Below are positions 1 through 6,216 of a stretch of DNA of 17,023 nt, one piece after another (the stretch's first letter is position 1; the number at the start of each line of letters is the position of its first letter). The DNA is from DATKEH01 sp035546355 (GTDB taxonomy: Bacteria; Acidobacteriota; Thermoanaerobaculia; Multivoradales; JAIOJS01): NCBI GenBank assembly GCA_035546355.1, contig DATKEH010000027.1, forward strand, positions 1 through 17,023, given 5' to 3'. The notes below the pieces were generated by a model. The model did not search any database and was not told the DNA's origin. It worked only from the letters and a program-made list of their open reading frames with translations. A program made the translations under genes and the position numbers.

Positions 1-1034
1 CGGTTACCCTGCGACTGGCCGCGGACCCGGAGAGGACGGCGGCGCGGGCGCGGGGGCTGGTGGAGCTCGCCTTTCGCCTCGCCGGGCTGCCCGAGGACAA
101 TCCCTTCGTCCACCACCTGATGGTCGACTTCGCCGACCACGACGGCGAGTGGCTGGTGACGTCGCTGGCGGCCGCGCCCGGCAGCAGCCTCCCCTTCTGG
201 AGCGAGCCCGGGCTGGAGCGGCTGCTGACGGAGCACTTCATCGCCTACAGCCGCAAGGGCACTTCGCTGCAGCTGCTCGACATCGTCCAGCAGGCGGAGA
301 TCGCCTACGAGCACCTGCGCCAGCTGCGGCTGCCGCTGGCGCCGCGCTACCTGGTACACGCCGTGCCGGCGCGACGCTTCCAGGAGCTCGCCGGCACGCC
401 CCAGGCGATCGGCCTGGCGATGGCCCGTTACGCCCTCGTCGACGGCCGGATGCGGGTCGACAGCCGCGCCATGTTTCTCAACGGCGCGCTGTTCGACGAG
501 GCGGGGCGGTGGCGCTTCACCTACGACGCCCGCGACGAGACCCTGCGCCACGAGCTGGTCCACCTCGCCTTCTACGACCGCACGCGGCCGCTGACGCCGC
601 AGTGGCTGGTCGAGGGGGTGGCGGAGTACTTCTCCGGCGCCGTCAGCCCCGCCGCCACGCAGGCCCTGGGTCGCGCGCTGGCCGGCGGCGCCCCGGGGCT
701 CTCCCTGGCGCGGCTGAGCGGCGCGCGCTCGCTCGCCCACGGCGGCGGCGCCGAGGCGCAGTACCTCTTCGCCGGTCACGCCGTCGCCTTCCTCGTCGAG
801 CGCTTCGGCATGGCCGGGCTGGTGCGCTTCTACGACGGCTTCACCGCGCTCGACCACGACCCGGCCCTGAGCCTGCGGCTCGAGCGCCGCCCGCTGCGGG
901 GCGGGCCCGGCGCCTACGACCAGACCGCCCGCCGCCAGGCCACGGCCGAGGTGGCCCGCGAGACGCTGGGGGTCGAGCTGGCGGCGCTCGACCGCGAGCT
1001 GGGCGAGTGGATCCGGGCGGCGCCCCTGCGCTGA
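1..1034 (+). CDS. Gluzincin-type (peptidase MA-like) protein, 5' end outside the window
   Basis: The frame is open from base 3 with no stop upstream, so the gene very probably starts before the window; GTG at 60 is an internal alternative with no clear ribosome binding site. The visible part contains HELVH (bases 549-563) followed about 17 residues later by WLVEGVAEYF. This is the HExxH...EG zinc-site layout of gluzincin peptidases of the MA-like family (Pfam Peptidase_MA_2 type), with the two His and a downstream Glu as metal ligands. Upstream of it lies a helical region that may form the rest of the fold. The C-terminus (ETLGVELAALDRELGEWIRAAP) resembles the end of other such proteins. The TGA is at 1032-1034, and the next gene begins 185 bases later behind its own promoter, so this gene is probably the last of an upstream unit. 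Substrate unknown. The fold assignment is fairly sure; activity is inferred from the motif only. Confidence 0.75.
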   Translation, partial: VTLRLAADPERTAARARGLVELAFRLAGLPEDNPFVHHLMVDFADHDGEWLVTSLAAAPGSSLPFWSEPGLERLLTEHFIAYSRKGTSLQLLDIVQQAEIAYEHLRQLRLPLAPRYLVHAVPARRFQELAGTPQAIGLAMARYALVDGRMRVDSRAMFLNGALFDEAGRWRFTYDARDETLRHELVHLAFYDRTRPLTPQWLVEGVAEYFSGAVSPAATQALGRALAGGAPGLSLARLSGARSLAHGGGAEAQYLFAGHAVAFLVERFGMAGLVRFYDGFTALDHDPALSLRLERRPLRGGPGAYDQTARRQATAEVARETLGVELAALDRELGEWIRAAPLR

Positions 1035-1062
1035 GCGGCGATGCAGCGGGAGGGGCGGGGGC

Positions 1063-1097
1063 GGACAGCTGTCCGGGTCGACGCCGGACAGCTGTCC
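1063..1097. promoter_or_regulatory. Tandem 12-bp palindromes, candidate enhancer (upstream activating) sites
   Basis: GGACAGCTGTCC occurs twice, at 1063-1074 and 1086-1097. The copies are identical over CGGACAGCTGTCC and their centres are exactly 23 bp apart, about two helical turns. The first copy extends to a 14-bp palindrome (CGGACAGCTGTCCG). Their centres lie at about -131 and -108 from the predicted sigma-54 start site at 1200, the usual range for binding sites of NtrC-type activators. The operon's own response regulator (6217-7614) is the obvious candidate ligand, by inference. Because each copy is self-complementary, the pair could also fold in RNA as a 12-bp stem 28 bases after the upstream stop codon. 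A terminator role cannot be excluded, although no T-run follows. Confidence 0.7.
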
Positions 1098-1147
1098 CGC
1101 AGCGGGCTGCGCCGGAAGCCCCGTCCGCCGCGCAAGTCCTTGGTCCA

Positions 1148-1165
1148 GTGAACCTTACCGTTCAC
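1148..1165. promoter_or_regulatory. Imperfect palindrome GTGAAC-N6-GTTCAC upstream of the sigma-54 promoter
   Basis: GTGAAC (1148-1153) and GTTCAC (1160-1165) are perfect inverted 6-mers separated by CTTACC. They are centred about 43 bases upstream of the predicted start site, between the enhancer pair and the -24 element. The size and symmetry fit a dimeric regulator site. It does not match an IHF consensus. No regulator is identified. Confidence 0.35.
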
Positions 1166-1172
1166 GGCGAGC

Positions 1173-1189
1173 TTGGCACACCGCTTGCG
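1173..1189 (+). promoter_or_regulatory. Sigma-54 (-24/-12) promoter of the ABC exporter operon
   Basis: The sequence TTGGCAC-ACCGC-TTGC matches the core of the sigma-54 consensus (YTGGCACGRNNNTTGCW): GG at 1175-1176, GC at 1187-1188, with the required 12-base register between them. Departures are confined to the weakly conserved positions just after GGCAC and the last base. With GC as -13/-12, transcription would start near 1200. This leaves a 20-base leader holding GGAG (1207-1210) before the ATG at 1220. The operon it precedes encodes a sigma-54-dependent activator, which strengthens the call. Confidence 0.85.
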
Positions 1190-1219
1190 ACTGGCCGTTG
1201 CGCCCCGGAGATCCAGCCG

Positions 1220-2494
1220 ATGATCCGCGACACCTCGACCATGGACCGACCCGTCGACCGGCGCGCTGCCCGGGTCCGCCGCCGCGCGCTGCTGCTGGCG
1301 GGGGGAGCGCTGCTGGCGCTGCTCGCCGCCCTGGTGGTGCCGGGGCTGCGGCGCTGGGCCTCCTCCGACACCGTGGTCGACGCCGGCCGGCTGCGTACCG
1401 CGGCGGTGACCCGCGGCGACCTGGTGCGCGACGTCGACGTCCAGGGCAGCGTGGTGGCGGCGTTCCGTCCCAACCTCACCAGCCCCGCCCGCGGTGTCGC
1501 CCGGGTCGAGGCCCGCGCCGGGCAAGTGGTCGCCAGGGGCGAAGTGCTGGTGCGGGTCGAGAGCCCGGAGGTGGCGAGCCGCCTCGAGCAGGAGCGATCG
1601 ACGCTGCTGTCGCTGCAGGCCGACGTCGCCCGGCAGCGCCTCGCCACCCGGCAGGCGGCGCTGGCTCGCCGGCAGCAGGTGCGGCGGCTCGAGGTGCTGC
1701 TGGAAGCGGCGAAGCGGGCGATGGAGCGGGCCGAGCGGACGCGGCAGATGGGCCTGCTCAACGAGGTGGAGTACGAGGAGGCGGAGGACGACCTCGCCAT
1801 CGCCCGCATGCAGCTCGAGCTGGCCCGCGAGGAGGGAGTGCTGGAGGCAGACACCCTCGTCTTCGAAGTGGAGAACCGGGTGTCGCAGATGGACCGTCAG
1901 CGCATGGTGGTCGCCGACGTCGAGCGCCAGCTCGAGGAGCTGGCCGTGCGTTCGCCGGTGGCCGGGCTGGTGGCGCGCGTCGAGGTGGCGGACCGCGACT
2001 CGGTGACCGCCGGCCAGCCGCTGGTGTCGGTGGTCGACCTCTCGCAGCTGGAGGTGGAGGTGCAGGTGCCGGAGAGCTACGCCGCCGAGATCGCCGCCGG
2101 CACGCCGGCGGTGGTGCGCCACGACGGGCGCGACTGGGAGGGAGCGGTGGCCAGCATCTCCCCCGAGGTCGAGGGGAGCCGCGTACGGGGGCGGGTGGCC
2201 TTCAGCGGCGCGGTGCCGCCGAACCTCAAGCAGGGGCAGCGGGTGGCGACCCGGCTGCTGCTCGACACCCGCCGCGACGTGCTCAAGGTGCCGCGCGGGC
2301 CGTTCCTGGAGAGCGGCGGCGGCCGTGAGGCGTACGTAGTGGACGACGGCGTGGCGGTGCGGCGCAGGATCGAGGTCGGGAGCATCAGCATCTCCGAGGT
2401 GGAGATCCTGTCCGGGCTCGAAGAGGGCGAGCAGATCGTCCTCTCGGACACGGCGAAGCTCGCCGGTGCCGAGAGAGTACTGCTGAGGGACTGA
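1220..2494 (+). CDS. Membrane fusion protein (periplasmic adaptor) of a MacAB-type ABC exporter
   Basis: 424 residues. A cytoplasmic basic N-terminus is followed by one membrane anchor (about 24-43) and no lipobox. Next come a first lipoyl-like half (about 86-114), a long coiled-coil hairpin rich in Glu, Arg and Leu (about 118-242), a second lipoyl half (RSPVAGLVARVEVADRDSV, ending near 272), a beta-barrel (about 275-350) and a membrane-proximal domain ending in the typical GLEEGEQIVLSD stretch. This is the HlyD/MacA adaptor order and a usual length. ATG 1220 is chosen because GGAG sits 9 bases upstream and it follows the predicted sigma-54 start site. ATG 1241 is an in-frame alternative. In this family the adaptor links inner-membrane permeases to an outer-membrane TolC-type channel; no such channel gene is in the window. 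The ATPase follows after 20 bases, so this is the first gene of the operon. Substrate unknown. Confidence 0.9.
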   Translation: MIRDTSTMDRPVDRRAARVRRRALLLAGGALLALLAALVVPGLRRWASSDTVVDAGRLRTAAVTRGDLVRDVDVQGSVVAAFRPNLTSPARGVARVEARAGQVVARGEVLVRVESPEVASRLEQERSTLLSLQADVARQRLATRQAALARRQQVRRLEVLLEAAKRAMERAERTRQMGLLNEVEYEEAEDDLAIARMQLELAREEGVLEADTLVFEVENRVSQMDRQRMVVADVERQLEELAVRSPVAGLVARVEVADRDSVTAGQPLVSVVDLSQLEVEVQVPESYAAEIAAGTPAVVRHDGRDWEGAVASISPEVEGSRVRGRVAFSGAVPPNLKQGQRVATRLLLDTRRDVLKVPRGPFLESGGGREAYVVDDGVAVRRRIEVGSISISEVEILSGLEEGEQIVLSDTAKLAGAERVLLRD

Positions 2495-2514
2495 AACCAG
2501 AGGAACCCATTCCC

Positions 2515-3246
2515 ATGATCCGCATGCAAGACGTCTCCAAGATCTATCGCACCGAGCACGTCGAGACCCACGCCCTGTCGAGCTTCACCGTCGACGTCGC
2601 CGACGGGGAGTTCGTCGCGGTCATGGGGCCGTCGGGCTCGGGGAAGACGACCTTCCTCAACATCGCCGGACTGCTCGACGTCTTCGACCAGGGCACCTAC
2701 CTGCTCGACGGCGACGACGTGTCGCGTCTCTCCGACCGGCAGATGTCGCGCATCCGCAACGAGAAGATCGGTTTCATCTTCCAGGGCTTCAACCTGATCC
2801 CCGACCTCGACGTGTTCGACAACGTCGACGTGCCGCTGCGCTACCGGGGGATGAAGGCGGCGGCGCGGCGCGAGGCGATCGAGGAAGCGCTCGAGATCGT
2901 CGGCCTGACCTCGCGCCTCCGGCACTATCCGGCGCAGCTCTCCGGCGGGCAGCAGCAGCGGGTGGCGGTGGCGCGGGCGCTGGTCGGCAAGCCGGGCCTG
3001 ATCCTCGCCGACGAGCCCACCGGCAACCTGGATTCGGCGATGGCCAACGAAATCCTCGATCTGCTGGAGAAGATCAACGGCGCCGGCACCTCGCTGGTGA
3101 TGGTCACCCACGACCCGGAGCTGGCGGCGCGGGCGCCGCGCCAGATCCACCTGCTGGACGGCCGTATGCTGGACCTCGCCGGCGACGCTCCGGTGCCCCT
3201 CTTCGACCCCTCCCGGCGCCTCCCCGACGCCTCGCTGCGGGCTTGA
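2515..3246 (+). CDS. ABC exporter ATP-binding protein, MacB/LolD family
   Basis: 243 residues, the usual length for a stand-alone LolD/MacB-type ATPase. Visible motifs are Walker A GPSGSGKTT (near residue 39), a Q-loop in FIFQGFNLIP, the signature LSGGQQQRVAVARAL, Walker B LILADEPTGNLDS and the switch His in MVTHDPE. All catalytic residues are present, so it should hydrolyse ATP as a dimer. The partners are the two permeases encoded directly downstream. These ATPases drive conformational changes transmitted to the periplasm rather than a classic transmembrane substrate path. AGAGGA (2499-2504) lies about 10 bases before the ATG. A C-terminal tail of about 25 residues after the H-loop region is variable in this family. 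Cytoplasmic, on the inner face of the membrane. Confidence 0.95.
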   Translation: MIRMQDVSKIYRTEHVETHALSSFTVDVADGEFVAVMGPSGSGKTTFLNIAGLLDVFDQGTYLLDGDDVSRLSDRQMSRIRNEKIGFIFQGFNLIPDLDVFDNVDVPLRYRGMKAAARREAIEEALEIVGLTSRLRHYPAQLSGGQQQRVAVARALVGKPGLILADEPTGNLDSAMANEILDLLEKINGAGTSLVMVTHDPELAARAPRQIHLLDGRMLDLAGDAPVPLFDPSRRLPDASLRA

Positions 3247-3257
3247 GGGTCGCGTCC

Positions 3258-4580
3258 ATGCTCGCCTACCAGGTCCGCATCGCGCTCAAGAGCCTGCGCC
3301 GCACGCCGGTGCTGTCGGCGCTGCTGGTGGCCGGCATCGCCCTGGGGGTGGCGGTGGCGACCACCTTCGTCACCACCTACGCCACGGTGGCGGGGAACCC
3401 CGTCCCCACCAAGAGCGACCGGCTGTTCGCCGTGCAGCTCGACGCCTGGAGCCCGCAGCGCCCGTGGGACGACGACGAGCCCGAAGAGCCCCCAGACCAG
3501 CTCACCTGGCGCGACGCCACCGCGCTGCTCGCCAGCGACATCCCGACCTACCACACGGCGATGCACAAGGCCGGGCTGATGGTGCATCCCGGCGGCGAGG
3601 GGCAGCGCCCCTTCCGCGCCCTGACCCGCATGACCCGCGGCGACTTCTTCCCCATGTTCGACGCCCCGTTCCTCTACGGCGGCGGCTGGGACCGCGCTGC
3701 CGACGAGCGCCCCGAGGCGGTGGCGGTGCTCGACGAGGCGACCAACCGGCGCCTGTTCGGCGGCGAGGACAGCGTCGGCCGCAGCGTGCGCATCGAGGAC
3801 CGCGACTTCACCGTCGTCGGGGTCCTGGCGCCGTGGTGGCCCAAGCCCAAGTACTTCGACCCCCTCAACGACCCCTTCGAGCGGCCCGAGGAGGTCTACC
3901 TGCCGCTCGGCTGGACGCCGCTGATGGAGATCCAGAGCGCCGGCAACAGCTCCGGCTGGAAGTACCTCGAAGGGGACGCCTTCGCCGACCTGCTGGCCTC
4001 CGAGCAACTGTGGCTGCAGTACTGGGTGCAGCTCGACAGCCCCGAGCAGCGGCAGGCCTACGCCGCCTTCCTCGACGCCTACGCCCTCGAGCAGAAGAAG
4101 CTCGGCCGCTTCGGCCGCCCGCTCAACAACCGGCTGCGGGACGTCATGGCCTGGCTCGCGGTGCGCGAGGTGGTGCCCGACGCCTCGCGCACCATGCTGG
4201 TCATCGGCCTGCTGTTCCTGGTGGTTTCGGCGGTCAACCTGATCGGCATCCTGCTCGGCAAGTTCCTCGCCCGCGCCCCCGAGGTGGGGGTGCGGCGGGC
4301 GCTGGGGGCGAGCCGCGGCGCGATCTTCCTGCAGCACCTGGTGGAGTGCCAGCTGGTGGGGGTGCTGGGGGGGGCGCTGGGGCTGCTGCTGGCGGTCGGC
4401 GTGGTCGGCGCGGTCGACCGGCTGTTCCGCGGCGCCGAGGAGGCCGGCCTCTTCGCCCTCGACCTGCCGATGCTCGCCGCCGGCCTGCTGCTGGCGCTGG
4501 TGGCGGGCCTGATCGCCGGCGTCTATCCGGCGTGGCGCATCTGCCGCGTGCCGCCGGCCAACTACCTGAAGCAGCAGTGA
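3258..4580 (+). CDS. ABC exporter permease 1, MacB/FtsX type
   Basis: 440 residues from ATG 3258. The layout is that of a type VII exporter permease: TM1 at about 17-41, a large periplasmic core domain (about 42-310), then TM2 (about 312-333), TM3 (about 361-388) and TM4 (about 402-428). The FtsX-family motif PEVGVRRALGASRGAI lies between TM2 and TM3. The periplasmic domain carries an acidic, proline-rich patch (DDDEPEEPPDQ), so it is not a close copy of permease 2. I prefer ATG 3258 because GAGGG (3245-3249) lies about 8 bases before it. A TTG at 3243 overlapping the ATPase stop would add five residues. The gene probably encodes one half of a heterodimeric permease with the downstream protein; the heterodimer is inferred from two unequal adjacent permeases sharing one ATPase gene. 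Confidence 0.9.
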   Translation: MLAYQVRIALKSLRRTPVLSALLVAGIALGVAVATTFVTTYATVAGNPVPTKSDRLFAVQLDAWSPQRPWDDDEPEEPPDQLTWRDATALLASDIPTYHTAMHKAGLMVHPGGEGQRPFRALTRMTRGDFFPMFDAPFLYGGGWDRAADERPEAVAVLDEATNRRLFGGEDSVGRSVRIEDRDFTVVGVLAPWWPKPKYFDPLNDPFERPEEVYLPLGWTPLMEIQSAGNSSGWKYLEGDAFADLLASEQLWLQYWVQLDSPEQRQAYAAFLDAYALEQKKLGRFGRPLNNRLRDVMAWLAVREVVPDASRTMLVIGLLFLVVSAVNLIGILLGKFLARAPEVGVRRALGASRGAIFLQHLVECQLVGVLGGALGLLLAVGVVGAVDRLFRGAEEAGLFALDLPMLAAGLLLALVAGLIAGVYPAWRICRVPPANYLKQQ

Positions 4581-4586
4581 GACTGC

Positions 4587-4593
4587 GAGGAGG
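4587..4593 (+). promoter_or_regulatory. Strong ribosome binding site of permease 2
   Basis: GAGGAGG ends 7 bases before ATG 4601 and only 4 bases before the adjacent in-frame GTG 4598. The spacing decides for ATG 4601. It lies in a 20-base gap between the two permease genes. Confidence 0.75.
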
Positions 4594-4600
4594 CGACGTG

Positions 4601-6199
4601 ATGGATCTCGGCCCCGTCTTCCGCGCCCTGGTGTATCAGAAGGGGCGGTTCTGGCTCATCGCGCTGGAGGTCGCCCTCACCCTGGCGATCGTCGTCAACT
4701 GCGTCAACCTCGCCCGCGAGCAGCGGGGGCGCTACCTGGCGCCGTCGGGCATCGCCGAGGACGAGATCGTCATCGCCCATACCCGGCCGTTCGCGCCGGA
4801 GTACAAGGACAAGGCCTTCCTCGAAGCGGTGCGGCAGCAGGACCTCGAGCGCCTGCGGGCCCTCCCCGCGGTCCGCGCCGCCGCCGCCATCTCGAACATC
4901 CCCCTCTCCGGGGGCGGCAGCTCTACCGGCCGCAAGCCGCAGGGCTCGGAGATCGACTCCCTGCCGGCCCCCTACTTCGTGGTCTCCGACGGCGCCCTCG
5001 AGGCCCTCGGCGTCGAGCTGGCGGCGGGCCGCGACTTCACCGCCGGTGACTTCCCGCCCCTCGACGCCCCCGACTCGGACGAAGGGCCGGTGCTGGTCAC
5101 CCGGGCGATGGCGGACGGCCTGTTCCCCGACGGCGACGCCCTGGGCAAGACCATCGTCAGCGGCGGCGACTCCCCCAAGAGCAACGTGATCGTCGGCATC
5201 GTCGAGCGGATGCACAACGCCTGGCCCGATTGGTCCGAGTACCGGGACTGGGTCATGCTGGTACCTGGCCGCCCGGGCAGCGACCGGCGGGTCAGCTACC
5301 TGGTGCGCGCCGAGGCGGGGTCCGTGGACGAGGTCTACGCCGCCGTCGAGCCGCTGCTGGTGGAGCTCGAGCCGGGGCGCATCGTCGAGCTCGAGACGCT
5401 GCGCGAGGTCAAGGACCAGACCTACTCGAGCGCCCTGGCGCTGATCAAGCTGCTGTCGGCGGTCATCCTGTTGCTGGTGTTCGTGACCGCGTTGGGGATC
5501 GTCGGGCTGACCTCCTTCTCGGTCACCCAGCGGCGGCGGCAGATCGGCACCCGCCGCGCCCTCGGAGCGACGCGCGGCGACATCCTGCGCTACTTCCTGC
5601 TCGAGAACTGGCTGATCACCGCCCTCGGGCTGGCGGTGGGGGTGGCGCTGGCCTATGGCCTCAACTACGCCCTGGCCGAGTACGCCAACGCGCCGAAGAT
5701 GGACTGGCAGCTGCTGGCCGCGGGCGCCCTGCTGCTGTGGGCCAGCGGCCTGCTGGCGGCGCTGCTGCCCGCCCTGCGCGCTGCCCGGGTGGCGCCGGTG
5801 GTGGCGACGCGGACGGTGGCCGTACTGCTGGCGCTGCTCGCTGCCGGTTCTGCCTGGGCGGCGCCGGCCGAGCCCGCCGCCGCGGCCGCGGAGCCCGAAA
5901 CCGCTCCCTACACCGCCACCGAGCGGTTCGCGGCCCGCACCGAGACCCTGCGTCTCGAGCTCGCCGTGCCCGAGGGGGTGGAGACGGTGCGGTTGACGCT
6001 GGAGACGCGGGTGAGCGACGGGGTGGTGCGCTGGCGCCTCGAGGACCCGCAGGGCCGCCAGACCCTGCGGGGCGAGGTCCGCGGTGGCCGCGGCACCGGC
6101 GACACCGGCCCGCTGGAGGCGCGGCCGGGGGTGTGGCGGTTCGAGCTCGACTTCGAGGCCGCGACCGGCAGCTACCGCGTCGACTGGGACGCGTCGTGA
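4601..6199 (+). CDS. ABC exporter permease 2 (MacB/FtsX type) fused to a C-terminal exported beta-rich domain
   Basis: 532 residues. Residues 1 to about 404 form a complete MacB-type permease: TM1 (about 17-37), periplasmic core domain, TM2 (about 280-305), the motif QIGTRRALGATRGDI, TM3 (about 334-356) and TM4 (about 368-392). It ends at the usual place, ALRAARVAPVVATRT. The frame then continues without a stop into a helix (VAVLLALLAAGSAWA, about 406-420) that looks exactly like a signal-peptide core with an AWA-AP cleavage-like site. A Pro/Ala linker follows, and then about 100 residues with alternating strand patterns ending GSYRVDWDAS. If the helix stays in the membrane it is a fifth TM and places the tail in the periplasm. 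Alternatively an internal GTG (5801 or 5816) starts a separate secreted protein in the same frame. I do not recognise the tail domain. The stop is 17 bases before the regulator gene. Confidence 0.85.
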   Translation: MDLGPVFRALVYQKGRFWLIALEVALTLAIVVNCVNLAREQRGRYLAPSGIAEDEIVIAHTRPFAPEYKDKAFLEAVRQQDLERLRALPAVRAAAAISNIPLSGGGSSTGRKPQGSEIDSLPAPYFVVSDGALEALGVELAAGRDFTAGDFPPLDAPDSDEGPVLVTRAMADGLFPDGDALGKTIVSGGDSPKSNVIVGIVERMHNAWPDWSEYRDWVMLVPGRPGSDRRVSYLVRAEAGSVDEVYAAVEPLLVELEPGRIVELETLREVKDQTYSSALALIKLLSAVILLLVFVTALGIVGLTSFSVTQRRRQIGTRRALGATRGDILRYFLLENWLITALGLAVGVALAYGLNYALAEYANAPKMDWQLLAAGALLLWASGLLAALLPALRAARVAPVVATRTVAVLLALLAAGSAWAAPAEPAAAAAEPETAPYTATERFAARTETLRLELAVPEGVETVRLTLETRVSDGVVRWRLEDPQGRQTLRGEVRGGRGTGDTGPLEARPGVWRFELDFEAATGSYRVDWDAS

Positions 6200-6205
6200 A
6201 CGGGC

Positions 6206-6211
6206 CATAAT
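6206..6211 (+). promoter_or_regulatory. Candidate -10 element for a leaderless regulator transcript
   Basis: CATAAT (5 of 6 matches to TATAAT) stands five bases before ATG 6217, in otherwise very GC-rich DNA. No Shine-Dalgarno-like purine run precedes this ATG. A transcript starting at or next to the ATG would be leaderless and would give the two-component genes a basal supply independent of the sigma-54 promoter. No good -35 hexamer is seen at 16-18 bp. Confidence 0.4.
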
Positions 6212-6216
6212 CGCCC

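Noticed and set aside
1063..1097. Reading the palindrome pair as an ordinary intrinsic terminator of the upstream gene
   Set aside because: No T-run follows, each arm is itself a palindrome and the distance to the sigma-54 promoter fits enhancer sites better; not fully excluded.
149..1219. Upstream in-frame extension of the membrane fusion protein to base 149
   Set aside because: It overlaps the peptidase gene in another frame, its translation is Arg/Ala-rich without domains, and the promoter and ribosome binding site place the start at 1220.
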